Counted from the stretch's first letter, positions 9,448 to 18,752 are shown. The stretch is 57,734 nt of DNA from Magnetovibrio sp. (GCA_002722175.1 PBKU01000014.1:1-57734); one strand, 5' to 3'. Notes: generated by a model not told the origin, from the letters alone. Translations and numbers: made by a program.

Positions 9448-10248
9448 ATGTTAGGTAGTTCTCTCACACGAATAAATGCTATGGTTCTTCGTCACCTATT
9501 TGTACTGCGTCGATCATGGCTTCGAATTCTAGAAATTGTTTATTGGCCCACTATGCAGCTATTCTTGTGGGGTTTTATTACATTATTTTTTCTTAAGCAT
9601 TCTACCTGGCTGGCGCAAGCAGCAGGAGTTTTAATAAGTGCAGTTTTATTATGGGATGTCCTTTTTCGTTCGAACTTAGGGGTAACTTTACCATTCATCG
9701 AAGAAATGTGGGCACGGAATTTAGCCTCCTTGTTTATTACACCACTTCGCCCAATTGAGCTCGTACTATCGCTCGCTATACTAAGTTTTATACGAACTAC
9801 GATTAGCGTTACTCCGGCAGCATTAATTGCTCTTCCACTATTTCAAGTTTGGGTTTTTGATGTAGGCTTCGGGTTGATTGCGTTTTTTTTGAATCTTTTA
9901 TTCATGGGATGGTGTATAGGTCTTACTGTGGCTGCAATTGTATTAAGGTTTGGCCTTGCGGCTGAAAGCTTGTGCTGGCTTGGTGTGTTTCTGTTGGCGC
10001 CGATAAGTTGTATCTATTATCCAATTACAACTTTGCCTGAATGGCTTCAAGCGATAGCAGTTGCTTTGCCTGCAGCCCATGTTTTTGAAGGAATGCGTTA
10101 TGTTCTTTTCGATGGCGTATTTCGTTGGGATTTGTTTGTTAGAGCGACTACTCTCAACGGGATATATATGGTTCTATCAACAGTTTTTTTTCTTAGAATG
10201 TTTCATGTTGCTAGGGTCAAGGGCTTGCTCTTGCAACAAGGTGAATAG
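9448..10248 (+). CDS. ABC-2 type exporter, permease subunit
   Basis: The membrane half of the exporter, 266 aa, with about six hydrophobic segments. The stretch WPTMQLFLWGFIT near residue 34 begins the first one. Near the C-terminus YPITTLPEWLQAIAVALPAAHVFEGMR resembles the conserved P-x-x-x-LP-x-W and LPaxH elements of ABC-2 permeases (NodJ/DrrB-like), although no symbol can be assigned. It follows its ATPase by 19 bp. What is exported cannot be judged: no sugar-polymer or antibiotic genes adjoin. Confidence 0.9.
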   Translation: MLGSSLTRINAMVLRHLFVLRRSWLRILEIVYWPTMQLFLWGFITLFFLKHSTWLAQAAGVLISAVLLWDVLFRSNLGVTLPFIEEMWARNLASLFITPLRPIELVLSLAILSFIRTTISVTPAALIALPLFQVWVFDVGFGLIAFFLNLLFMGWCIGLTVAAIVLRFGLAAESLCWLGVFLLAPISCIYYPITTLPEWLQAIAVALPAAHVFEGMRYVLFDGVFRWDLFVRATTLNGIYMVLSTVFFLRMFHVARVKGLLLQQGE

Positions 10249-10437
10249 GGGAACAATCCCACAGCTAAAAGTTTTTCCTTAGCGTTTATTTCTAGGTAAG
10301 GTTTTAGGATGTTTTATGGCAACTTTTAGGTAGTTAGAGGATTTTAAAAACGTAATGTAATAGTAGCAACCTATTCAGAGTGTGTAGCGTCAAGCTCTAA
10401 TGTTAAGTGATTGCCAATAACAAAGATGTCAAATACT

Positions 10438-10454
10438 GTGTCGCGAAGTGACAC
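10438..10454. promoter_or_regulatory. Short inverted repeat before the unknown 121-aa gene
   Basis: GTGTC and GACAC flank a 7-nt spacer, 23 bp before the ATG at 10478. It could be an operator or a weak hairpin in the 5' leader. Five-bp arms are short, so chance is possible. Confidence 0.25.
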
Positions 10455-10477
10455 TAATTTTTTAGTTGGAGCCTGGT

Positions 10478-10843
10478 ATGGAAAAGCTTACACTTAGTGT
10501 TCATGAATTTATGTCCATCATGGGCAGTTTTGATGAACAGGCTGAAAAACGTCCGCAAAATTCGGTTTATAATCATTGGTTTGAGCAATATCGTGTTTTG
10601 GACGAGCGGCTAGAAGCTCTGCAGATGATGGAGCGAGCCGATATGCTTTTTGATGGCAAAGTTAATCTTGAAATTGTTTCAAAAGATCATTTGGCTGAGG
10701 TGATTAGTTCAATAAAAGAAAAGATTGATTTCCAAAAAGATTTAATATCTGGAGAAGATGAGGATGCAGATCCTGAGGATCTGATGATGTGGGAGAGCCG
10801 ACTGAATGAGTTGGTGGGAGTTAAAGACAGGTTGGAATTATAA
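10478..10843 (+). CDS. Unknown acidic helical protein
   Basis: I do not recognise this family. The protein is 121 aa, cytoplasmic (no signal or membrane segment), acidic, and predicted to be mainly helical, with charged, heptad-like stretches. A very acidic run lies near residue 98 (GEDEDADPEDLMMWE). The frame opens four codons earlier at a TTG, but GGAG lies 6 nt before the ATG at 10478, which decides the start. It sits alone between the ABC exporter and the convergent tadA. Real coding is supported by the Shine-Dalgarno sequence, length and codon texture, not by homology. Confidence 0.65.
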   Translation: MEKLTLSVHEFMSIMGSFDEQAEKRPQNSVYNHWFEQYRVLDERLEALQMMERADMLFDGKVNLEIVSKDHLAEVISSIKEKIDFQKDLISGEDEDADPEDLMMWESRLNELVGVKDRLEL

Positions 10844-10904
10844 AAAAATTAGGAGAGAAAACAGCTTAGGTAGTATTAGTTAAAATAATCCATGTGGAAG
10901 GGTA

Positions 10905-11363
10905 TTATCGTAAGCTAGAAAAAAAGTTTTTTAATAACAAAATTGAATCCGTTTCACAGAGACCGCCAATAATCTCGGGTCGATGGTGGCAGCTTGGTTG
11001 CTCAAAAATACGGGGACCGTGGTCAATCCCCCCCCCTTTCGGGTCATAGGCTCCGAAATATACGCGACGCAGTCTAGCAAAACTGATAGCTTGGGCACAC
11101 ATTGGGCATGGCTCAAGAGTTACGTAAATGTCACATTTTACTAAACGAGTTTCGTCGACAATAAAAGCAGCTTTGCGGATAGCTTGCATCTCGGCATGAG
11201 CGGTTGGATCGTTTAATTCTTCCATGGAATTTCGAGTCTGTGCTACAATGTTTTTTGTCTCACTATTAACAATAACAGCCCCTACGGGAACTTCGCCATG
11301 ACGCCCAGCAATAGCTGCTTCCTCTAATGCTATCTCCATGTAGTGATGGCTTGTATTATCCAT
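10905..11363 (-). CDS. tadA: tRNA adenosine-34 deaminase
   Basis: Deaminates A34 of tRNA-Arg(ACG) to inosine so that one tRNA reads CGU, CGC and CGA; that tRNA is encoded in this window near 44.6 kb. The protein is 152 aa. The zinc/catalytic motif is HAE at residues 56-58 with PCxxC at 85-89, and the C-terminal YDPKGGG segment is typical of TadA. The open frame extends antisense into the next gene up to 11561, but the ATG at 11363 fits the family N-terminus. The Gly codons near 11028-11036 form a G9 tract that reads correctly in frame. It is divergent from the pseudouridine synthase gene, 79 bp away. Confidence 0.95.
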   Translation of the reverse strand: MDNTSHHYMEIALEEAAIAGRHGEVPVGAVIVNSETKNIVAQTRNSMEELNDPTAHAEMQAIRKAAFIVDETRLVKCDIYVTLEPCPMCAQAISFARLRRVYFGAYDPKGGGIDHGPRIFEQPSCHHRPEIIGGLCETDSILLLKNFFSSLR

Positions 11364-11442
11364 TTCAAAAAAAACCCCAGCATGCAGTTTCCAGTCAAAT
11401 GAATAGTCACACAAGACAATTTTATACTTTAGGTTCGGTCTA

Positions 11443-12177
11443 ATGAGTGTTGTTTTTAATAAAAGTGAGCGGATAGCAAAGGTATTGGCCCGTGCTGGGC
11501 TATGTTCCCGTAGGGAGGCGGAAAGGTGGATAGATGAAGGTCGTGTTGCCGTTAATAACAATATTATTTGGAGCCCTGCGTTGGTAGTTCAAAGTGCAGA
11601 CCAGATTACGGTAAATGGAGACAAAATACCTCCGAGGACAAGTGTAAAACTGTGGCGTTACTATAAGCCCGCAGGCCTAGTCACAACACATAATGATCCA
11701 GAAGGGCGCCCCACGGTCTTTGAAAACTTACCTAAAGGGCTTCCACGCTTAATTTCTGTTGGAAGATTAGACCTTAACTCCGAGGGATTACTATTATTAA
11801 GTAACGATGGCGATTTAACCCAAAAACTTGAGCAACCAATAAATGGAATGGTTCGTCGATATCGTGTGCGAGTCTTTGGGAAAATCGATAAACTTGTACT
11901 TCAGGATTTAAAAAAGGGCATTACCGTGAACGGTATTCGTTATGGTGGTATACTTGTGCGAATCATTTCAAGAAAGGGCTCGAATTCATGGTTAAGCTTA
12001 GAGCTTAAGGAGGGCAAAAACCGTGAAGTAAGGAAAGTAATGCTGCATCTTGGCCTTAAGGTGAATCGTCTTATTAGAGTATCATATGGGCCTTTTGACT
12101 TAAAAGGATTAGTACAGGGCGATGTAAAAGTAATTCCAGAAAATGTTCTTAAAGCGATGATAAAAGGTTTCCAGTAG
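11443..12177 (+). CDS. rRNA pseudouridine synthase, RsuA/RluB family
   Basis: Converts a specific uridine of ribosomal RNA to pseudouridine. The 244-aa protein has an N-terminal S4 RNA-binding domain (KVLARAGLCSRREAERWI, residues 13-30) and the catalytic motif VGRLDLNSEGLLLL with Asp110. The C-terminal KEGKNREVRKVM is typical of the RluB/RsuA/RluE/RluF group. The target (23S U2605 for RluB or 16S U516 for RsuA) cannot be fixed by reading; the pairing with rsmD is common for the alphaproteobacterial RluB-like protein. It lacks the long basic tail seen in many relatives. rsmD follows 10 bp downstream. Confidence 0.92.
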   Translation: MSVVFNKSERIAKVLARAGLCSRREAERWIDEGRVAVNNNIIWSPALVVQSADQITVNGDKIPPRTSVKLWRYYKPAGLVTTHNDPEGRPTVFENLPKGLPRLISVGRLDLNSEGLLLLSNDGDLTQKLEQPINGMVRRYRVRVFGKIDKLVLQDLKKGITVNGIRYGGILVRIISRKGSNSWLSLELKEGKNREVRKVMLHLGLKVNRLIRVSYGPFDLKGLVQGDVKVIPENVLKAMIKGFQ

Positions 12178-12187
12178 GTAGATAGTT

Positions 12188-12760
12188 ATGCGAATAATTG
12201 GCGGTGAGTATAAGGGGAAGAATCTTTTAACTCTTAAGGGAAAAGATGTTCGACCAACATCAAACAAGGTGCGCCAGTCGATTTTTAATATTCTGGAACA
12301 TAATATCAATTGGTCAGGTTTTGGGGAAAAAAAAGTTATAGATCTATTTGCAGGGACAGGTGGGATGGGCTTTGAAGCGTTGAGCCGAGGCGCGGAATCG
12401 GTTGTTTTTATAGATGTCTTGTCGACGGCTCTAGAAATAATTCAGATTAATGCAAAAAAATTACGTATTCCAAGAAGTTTTATCACAGTAAAGTGCGACG
12501 TTAGAAATCGGCTGCTGCAACCAATTAAAGGATTTTGCCCTGCAAATATAGTATTTATCGATCCACCTTATGGGAAAAATTTGATGACATCCTCATTAAA
12601 TTCTTTGTCTCATCAGGGGTGGTTAGAGGAAGGTGCTATTTGTATATGCGAAATGGAGGCAAATAAAAATCTAAAAAGGACCGCTCAGTTTGGCGTTGTA
12701 GATCGGCGTTTTTATGGAAATACGCAGGTTTATTTCCTTAAATTTAATTGCAGAAAATAG
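12188..12760 (+). CDS. rsmD: 16S rRNA (guanine-966-N2)-methyltransferase
   Basis: Methylates G966 of 16S rRNA using S-adenosylmethionine. The 190-aa length is normal. The N-terminal RIIGGEYKGKNL and RPTSNKVRQSIFNIL are family hallmarks. The SAM-binding loop is DLFAGTGGMG at residues 52-61 and the catalytic motif is DPPY at 125-128. It is 10 bp downstream of the pseudouridine synthase gene and surely co-transcribed; both act on ribosomal RNA. It is convergent with the nitrilase-family gene, 51 bp away. Confidence 0.95.
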   Translation: MRIIGGEYKGKNLLTLKGKDVRPTSNKVRQSIFNILEHNINWSGFGEKKVIDLFAGTGGMGFEALSRGAESVVFIDVLSTALEIIQINAKKLRIPRSFITVKCDVRNRLLQPIKGFCPANIVFIDPPYGKNLMTSSLNSLSHQGWLEEGAICICEMEANKNLKRTAQFGVVDRRFYGNTQVYFLKFNCRK

Positions 12761-12811
12761 TTAAGAACACTGTTAATAATAAAAATAACTAATTGGGTAA
12801 GAAAACACTTA

Positions 12812-13585
12812 TTATAATACTGTGTTGGTTAGGCATGGGTTTATGCTGGCTATAGTGATCCCAGTTTTAGTTCCTCCGTCTGCAATAACTTGTCCTAGTG
12901 GGTTAACTGCTAAAGAATGGCCGTAAGTTTGCCGGCCCCCTTCATGCGTTCCGGTTTGGGCCGGAGCTATAACAAAGCATCCTGTCTCTATTGAGCGAGC
13001 ACGGAGCAAGACGTCCCAGTGAGCAATTCCTGTAGGAACTGTAAATGCCGAGGGAACAGTTAAAACATTTGCTCCGGCATTCGCTAATGATTGGTAGAGT
13101 TGAGGAAATCGAAGATCGTAACAAATAGTCAAACCGATTTTCCCCCATGGGGTTTCAGCTATAACTAATTGGTTCCCAGGGCGGTAAATATCAGATTCTC
13201 GGTATAAATGGCTACCTCCAAGGTTTGCGTCGAACAAATGTATTTTGTCGTAGCGGGCAACAATACCACCTTCGTTATTAATAATAAACGAGCGATTTGC
13301 TAAAAATTTTTTATTAGCTTGAATTACTAAGGAACCAACTAATAACCAAATTTGATATTTCAAAGCAAGTTTACGGAGTATTTTAAGTGATTCATCAGAT
13401 TCTTCATACGTCGCCAATCTAAACTGACATTTTCTATCTGGCTCCATGAAATTACATGTTTCTGGCAAGAACGCAAAATTTGCTCCATTTTTGGCCGCAT
13501 CGCCGATCATTTTAGATATATTCTTCATATTGCTTTCCGGGCGTCGGCCAGTGGTTGTTTGAATCAGTGCAATGTTAAGTTTCAT
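12812..13585 (-). CDS. Nitrilase-superfamily amidohydrolase (Nit1/omega-amidase type)
   Basis: A 257-aa carbon-nitrogen hydrolase with the full catalytic triad: Glu42 (FLPET), Lys115 (YDKIHLFD) and Cys156 (TICYDLRFP). The DLRFP context places it with Nit1/Nit2-like proteins, which deaminate damaged or side-product amides such as deaminated glutathione or alpha-ketoglutaramate. The substrate here is inferred only. In many alphaproteobacteria this gene follows grxC, which would fit a role in glutathione repair, but no glutaredoxin gene adjoins it here. The start is the ATG at 13585. Confidence 0.9.
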   Translation of the reverse strand: MKLNIALIQTTTGRRPESNMKNISKMIGDAAKNGANFAFLPETCNFMEPDRKCQFRLATYEESDESLKILRKLALKYQIWLLVGSLVIQANKKFLANRSFIINNEGGIVARYDKIHLFDANLGGSHLYRESDIYRPGNQLVIAETPWGKIGLTICYDLRFPQLYQSLANAGANVLTVPSAFTVPTGIAHWDVLLRARSIETGCFVIAPAQTGTHEGGRQTYGHSLAVNPLGQVIADGGTKTGITIASINPCLTNTVL

Positions 13586-13973
13586 TGGATCGCCTACACG
13601 CTAAAATAAATTCCGTTCGCAATTGTATATATATAGAAAACAAGCTATTCCATTATATCTAGAGATTATGTGTAATTTAACAGCCAATATTACGGTATTC
13701 TCTATAGAAGTATTAAGTGGATCAGTCCAGTGATGGGCAGTTAACAGTTAAAGAGAAAGTTAGCGTAAAGCCGTAGAGTTTCTTCATTGAAATCTATCTA
13801 CCAAATCTAACAACAAAACTTCGTGTATTGTACTTTAATGAAGCATCACAAAACGATTTCTAGCATCGTATATTAAAAGGGTTACGGAAAGACGCCAAAA
13901 GAAGTATTTCACTTTAAAGATTAACAAAAACTTTTTTTATAACATTCAAATCGTTGAATAAGGCAGTTTGCAA
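13586..13973. other. Long AT-rich intergenic region
   Basis: About 390 bp between two divergent genes. I find no open frame of credible length, no tRNA and no strong hairpin. It presumably carries the promoters of the amidohydrolase and methyltransferase genes. Its length is unusual for this compact stretch, so a small RNA cannot be excluded. Confidence 0.4.
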
Positions 13974-14852
13974 ATGGAAGGAATGCGGTTATTTAGCCGT
14001 CAATCTATTGTTAATCATCGTGATCGAGCCGCTTTAGATCTAAAAAACTCTAGTTTCTTATTTTCTGAAGTTGCAAAACAACTTGTCGAACGCCTAGATG
14101 AAATAAAACGCCAGTTCCCAACAATGCTTGAACTTGGTTGTCGTAGTGGCCAGATATCAACCTTATTAGATCCTGAGAAAAAAATAGAAACTATAATTCA
14201 GGCGGATTTATCATATTTAATGGCAAAAAATGCGTTGCGGACGGGTAACCCAACACTCGTTTGTGATGAAGAATATCTTCCATTTAGGCAAAAATCATTT
14301 GATGCTGTGTTATCTAACCTCAGTTTACATTGGGTTAATGACCTGCCCGGCACCTTTAGTCAGATTTGCCATGTTCTTAAGCCGGATGGTTTGTTTTTAG
14401 CTTCAATGTTTGGTATAGGGACGCTCTTTGAACTTCAGGATTCTTTAGCTAATGCAGAAAAAATAACAAATAGAGTTATTAGTCCGCGCATTTCGCCTTT
14501 AGCAGATATTAAAGATATAGGACAGCTTTTACTTAGGGTGGGATTTAAAATCCCAGTTCTTGATAATGAAAAAATTACAGTTCGCTACAGTAGCCCGATA
14601 AAGTTAATGCATGACCTTCGGAGTATGGGAGAGACTAATGCATTGATAAAGCGTCAAAGTTCATTTATGCGTAGAGACATCCTGGCAGCAGGTCTAAAGC
14701 ACTACTTAGATGTTTACGGAGATAATTTTGGTCGAGTTCCAGCTACTTTTCAGATTATTACCTTGGTAGCTTGGTCTCCCGGCCCAGACCAACCCAAGCC
14801 CCTTAAGCCTGGCCACCCTTCTGTTAATCTGGCCGATTTTTTGAATAGCTAA
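13974..14852 (+). CDS. SAM-dependent methyltransferase, NDUFAF5/BioC-like
   Basis: A class I methyltransferase-fold protein of about 292 aa. The SAM-binding motif is LELGCRSG at residues 52-59, followed by an acidic residue in QADLS and by LSNLSLHWVNDLPGTF, which is typical of the NDUFAF5 (C20orf7) and BioC group. The mitochondrial member hydroxylates an arginine of a complex I subunit; bacterial homologues are often annotated only as methyltransferases. The frame opens at a TTG at 13968; the ATG at 13974, with AGG at 13961-13963 (10 nt upstream), is preferred. In relatives it sits near the nitrilase gene, as it does here. Confidence 0.83.
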   Translation: MEGMRLFSRQSIVNHRDRAALDLKNSSFLFSEVAKQLVERLDEIKRQFPTMLELGCRSGQISTLLDPEKKIETIIQADLSYLMAKNALRTGNPTLVCDEEYLPFRQKSFDAVLSNLSLHWVNDLPGTFSQICHVLKPDGLFLASMFGIGTLFELQDSLANAEKITNRVISPRISPLADIKDIGQLLLRVGFKIPVLDNEKITVRYSSPIKLMHDLRSMGETNALIKRQSSFMRRDILAAGLKHYLDVYGDNFGRVPATFQIITLVAWSPGPDQPKPLKPGHPSVNLADFLNS

Positions 14853-14950
14853 AACCCATACTAGCTTAACAATGTTATGGTGACTTTATTTTTATTTTAG
14901 CAATAGATAAGCAGTTGAAATATTACATTAAGAAGGATTTAACGAGCTGG

Positions 14951-15487
14951 TTATCTTGGAGCAATGACCATGGTCATCATACGACCTTCGGTTTTTGGAA
15001 ACTGTTCAATCTTTGCAACTTTCTCAACTTCTTCTTGCACTCTGTGCAAGACTTGCAAGCCTAGGTCTTGATGTGCCATTTCACGCCCGCGAAAACGTAT
15101 TGTCATTTTTACCTTGTCGCCATGATCAAGAAATTTACGGACATTTCGCATTTTTACGTGATAATCGTGATCGTCGATACCAGGCCTCATCTTTATTTCT
15201 TTTACTTCTATTACTTTTTGTTTTTTACGAGCTTCATTCGCTTTTTTTTGTGCTTCATATTTGTACTTTCCGTAATCAATAATCTTGCACACAGGGGGAC
15301 TGGCATTTGGAGAGACTTCCACCAAGTCCAGCCCGCTATCAAAGGCCAATTGAATAGCCTCTGAAACTGAAATTACTCCTACCATTTCACCGTCAGCGTT
15401 TATTAAACGAATCTTGTCCGCATTAATGGCCTCGTTGATTCTTGGTCCCTCCCGGGATGGGGGTTGGTTGGTTGGACGTTGGGCTAT
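14951..15487 (-). CDS. infC: Translation initiation factor IF-3, with a probable AUA start
   Basis: Binds the 30S subunit, checks the start codon and initiator tRNA, and keeps subunits apart. Family motifs are [38 protein letters not shown] and [13 protein letters not shown]. The first in-frame ATG (15385) would remove about 34 residues, including the conserved RINEAIN segment. The frame continues upstream to a TAA, and the only plausible initiator there is ATA at 15485-15487. It lies 7 nt after a perfect AAGGAG at 15495-15500 and gives a normal 178-aa protein. A rare start codon suits the known autogenous control of infC by IF-3. It is 43 bp downstream of thrS; no rpmI or rplT follows. Confidence 0.93.
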   Translation of the reverse strand: MAQRPTNQPPSREGPRINEAINADKIRLINADGEMVGVISVSEAIQLAFDSGLDLVEVSPNASPPVCKIIDYGKYKYEAQKKANEARKKQKVIEVKEIKMRPGIDDHDYHVKMRNVRKFLDHGDKVKMTIRFRGREMAHQDLGLQVLHRVQEEVEKVAKIEQFPKTEGRMMTMVIAPR

Positions 15488-15494
15488 GAATGTT

Positions 15495-15500
15495 CTCCTT
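15495..15500 (-). promoter_or_regulatory. Shine-Dalgarno sequence deciding the infC start
   Basis: A perfect AAGGAG on the minus strand, 7 nt before the ATA at 15487 and far from the first ATG at 15385. This spacing is ideal for initiation at the ATA and cannot serve the downstream ATG. Confidence 0.8.
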
Positions 15501-15530
15501 TATATTGTTGGAACTTGTTATTGGTTTATA

Positions 15531-17505
15531 TTAATTTAACGAATTAGCTTCATATGGACCATTCGCCTCAGCCTTTAGTGTATCGACTGCCTCTTCTAGC
15601 GCAAGTATTTCTTGGTTTTTTCCCCCAAAATGACGCAAGGAGACATTTCCTTTTTCGGCTTCTTTTTCACCAATAATGGCAATTACTGGTACTTTTAGCT
15701 GGCTATATGCCCGAATTTTATAGTTGATTTTTTCGTTGCGTAAATCAATTTCTGTCCGGAATCCAGCATTTAAAAATTTTTCTTTTACCTGGATAGCATA
15801 TTCATTTGACGCAGAAGTAATAGTTGCCACAACGATTTGCGTTGGTGCAAGCCATAATGGGAAACGTCCGGCAAAATTTTCTATAAGAATTCCAATGAAG
15901 CGTTCAAAGGACCCTAGGATTGCGCGGTGCAAAATAACGGGCTTATGCTCTTTTCCATCTTCACCGATAAACTTCGCACCCAAGCGGTCAGGCAGAACAA
16001 AATCAACCTGGAGCGTTCCGCACTGCCAGTTACGGCCAATAGCGTCGCGAAGAACAAATTCAAGTTTTGGGCCATAAAAGGCGCCTTCTCCAGAATTCAA
16101 AGTAACGTCAATTCCTGCGGCATCAGTTGCATCTAATAACGATTGCTCAGCTTTATCCCAGACTTCATCTGCCCCAGCTCTGATCAGGGGGCGGTCAGCA
16201 AAGTTTATGGTGAATGTCTTAAAACCAAAATCTTTATATATTGAAGCAAGAAGATCGATAAATTTCTTTGTTTCTGATTTAATTTGCTGCTCGGTACAAA
16301 ATATGTGAGCATCATCCTGCACAAATGCGCGTACTCTCATCAGTCCGTGCAAGGCGCCCGAAGGTTCATAGCGATGGCAAGAACCAAATTCAGCCATTCG
16401 CAGAGGCAAATCGCGATAACTTTTGATTCCTTGGCGGAAGATTTGAACGTGACAGGGACAGTTCATTGGCTTTAGGGCCATTACTCTTGCTTCCTCATTA
16501 ATTATTTCTTTTTGGTCACTCGGTTGTACTTCACTGTCAATTTCTGTAATAAACATGTGTTCTCGGAATTTTTCCCAATGCCCTGAACGCTCCCAAAGCC
16601 CCCGGTTAACGAGCTGAGGCGTGTTAACCTCGACATATCCCGCTTGCTTTAATCGGTAACGCATGTAGTGCTTGCAGGTCTGATATAATGTCCAGCCTTT
16701 TGGATGCCAAAACACAGACCCCTGTGCTTCTTCCTGGAGGTGAAAAAGTTCCATTTCTTGGCCTAGTTTTCTATGATCCCGTTTTTTTGCTTCTTCGATA
16801 ATAAGTAAATATTGGTCTAGTTCTTTTTTATTGCGCCAGCAGGTACCATAAATTCTCTGTAGTTGAGGCCGAGTTGGATCACCTCGCCAGTATGCACCTG
16901 CTAGTTTAACAAGCTTAAAAGCCTTACCGAGTTTTCCTGTGCTAAGTAGGTGTGGACCACGACAAAGATCAATCCAATCACCTTGACGGTACATAGTAAT
17001 TTCTTCACCTTCAGGTAATTCCCCTATCCATTCAGCTTTGAACAATTCTCCTTTTTTTATAAAAAATTTGTGTACAGCAGTGCGGTTCCAGACTTCTCGC
17101 GATATTGGGAGGTCTAACTCAACGATCTCTCTCATTCGTTTTTCAATAGCAGGAAAATCTTCAGTTGAAAAAGGAGTTTCCCGATAAAAGTCATAGTAAA
17201 AACCATTTTCCGTTGGAGGGCCAAAAGTTATTTGGGTGCCAGGGTAAAGTTCTTGAACCGCCATGGCTAGAACATGAGCAGCATCGTGGCGCAAGATTTC
17301 TAGTGCAGCTTCGCTCTTTCTGGTAATAATTTTTACCCTAGCATCTTGCTCTATGGGGAAGGATAGATCTTTTAATTTTCCATCAATTTCTAGAACAAGG
17401 GCATCCTTTTCAAGACTTGGTGCAATTTTTTTTTGCTAGTTCTAATCCAGTTATGGGATTGTCAAATTTACATGTGCTTCCATCGGGGAGTGAAATTGAA
17501 ATCAT
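15531..17505 (-). CDS. thrS: Threonyl-tRNA synthetase, frame-broken at an A9 tract
   Basis: Charges tRNA-Thr and edits serine. The N-terminal TGS domain starts at the ATG at 17505 ([17 protein letters not shown]) and ends in a different frame from the rest. The frame changes at an A9 tract, 17426-17434; eight A would join the halves as [20 protein letters not shown], exactly as in other ThrS. The second frame covers the editing domain (HDAAHVLAM), the class II core with [10 protein letters not shown], and the anticodon domain. Together they give about 657 aa, normal length. Read alone, the downstream frame has only a TTG at 17294 as an apparent start and would lack TGS. The gene is probably functional through slippage, or the extra base is an error. 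infC follows 43 bp downstream. Confidence 0.92.
17426..17434 (-). other. A9 homopolymer at the thrS frame break
   Basis: Nine T on the plus strand, that is nine A in the thrS coding strand. Removing one A restores a continuous ThrS reading frame from 17505 to 15531. This is a slippage-prone site for RNA polymerase, and also for some sequencing methods. Confidence 0.9.
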
Positions 17506-17591
17506 TCGTTTATTTTTTCTTTCGCTAAAAGATGATGTTTTCAAGTATTGGGGAATTTAGAGGGAAGAATAGTTCTGTCAAGCAAGCTGCA

Positions 17592-18752
17592 TTAAAAGGC
17601 ACTTTTTTTAATTCGAAATTGCCACCAGAAGGTGAATAGCACGAAACTCACGGTTGTTATGCAGAAAAACCATATAAGTCCATCCGGGTTAAGAAAATCA
17701 ATAGCGATCCCTGCTGCTGGGGGTGACACCAAAGTTGCAATATTTACAATGATAACAAATGATGTATTTGCGATCGTTAACTCCTTTGTTTTAAAATGTA
17801 TGCCAATTAGCACTAGGCCAATTGTATAGATTCCCCAGAAGGCCCCCCCCCAAACAAATAAGATTGCACCTTGAATAAGAGGTTTATTCATAAAAAAATG
17901 AACTAGAGGAGGAGCGCAGAAAGATAAAATACCACAAATTATCAAAATATTATATTTGTTAAAACGATCGGCTAGAGCACCAATAGGGATTTGTAAAATA
18001 ATATTACCTGTTACTAGTATTGTAAGCATTGCAATAGCTGAACTTTCATACATACCATGGCGTAGTCCCCAGATTGGAAGAAAAGTAAAGGTCGTTGAGT
18101 CGAGCAATCCAGCGATAAACGCTGCTGCTGCAACTATAGGTAAATGAAAAATAAAATTGAACTGGAACTTATATTTATTCTTTAAGGATAGGTCAGGGGC
18201 CAAGTTATGTGCTAGTGTTAAAGGTATGAAACCACCTAATATTACGCCCGCACAAATAAAAAAAGGTGTTATTCCTTGGTAACCAAGAATGGCGGGGACG
18301 AGAGGGCCTATTGCGAAGCCAGACGCCAACACAGTTGAATAAATTCCCATAATTTTTCCGCGGTTTTTTGGGGTAGCAACCATGTTAACCCAAGTTTCGG
18401 TGACTATCCAAATAACGCCTAATCCAATACCAAATAAAAAGCGTAGCGCTAACCACATGTTAACTGTTGTGAATATTGGTAATAAAGAAAAGGTGCTTGT
18501 GAGAACAAGAATACTGCAAAAAAGAGTGTTAACTGTTCCCCAACGGTCCAAAATAGTAGGTAAAAATGGCGCAATTAATAAAACACCTAACGGGGGCATG
18601 GCAGTGTTTAACCCAATTAACCAGGGTTCAACCCCACGACTTTCAAGATTTAGTGAAACTATTGGTATAATTCCTCCTATAGAAAAGCCGGCAAGAAAAG
18701 AAAGCACTATAATAGCAGCTAGGCTCTTTTGGTTTTCAGGAATTGGTGACAT
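17592..18752 (-). CDS. Major facilitator superfamily transporter
   Basis: A 386-aa integral membrane protein with about 12 hydrophobic segments in two halves. The loop between segments 2 and 3 has the MFS-type DRWG, and the second half repeats it as GALADRFNK. The signature RFLFGIGLGVIWIVTETWVN resembles the YcaD/UMF2 group of uncharacterised transporters. The substrate is unknown. The coding strand contains a G9 tract (plus-strand C9 at 17843-17851) that reads in frame as WGGAF. It lies on the same strand upstream of thrS, with an 86-bp gap, and is probably a separate unit. Confidence 0.88.
   Translation of the reverse strand: MSPIPENQKSLAAIIVLSFLAGFSIGGIIPIVSLNLESRGVEPWLIGLNTAMPPLGVLLIAPFLPTILDRWGTVNTLFCSILVLTSTFSLLPIFTTVNMWLALRFLFGIGLGVIWIVTETWVNMVATPKNRGKIMGIYSTVLASGFAIGPLVPAILGYQGITPFFICAGVILGGFIPLTLAHNLAPDLSLKNKYKFQFNFIFHLPIVAAAAFIAGLLDSTTFTFLPIWGLRHGMYESSAIAMLTILVTGNIILQIPIGALADRFNKYNILIICGILSFCAPPLVHFFMNKPLIQGAILFVWGGAFWGIYTIGLVLIGIHFKTKELTIANTSFVIIVNIATLVSPPAAGIAIDFLNPDGLIWFFCITTVSFVLFTFWWQFRIKKSAF

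Noticed and set aside
11364..11561. Upstream extension of tadA
   Set aside because: Runs antisense through the pseudouridine synthase gene; the ATG at 11363 fits the TadA family start.
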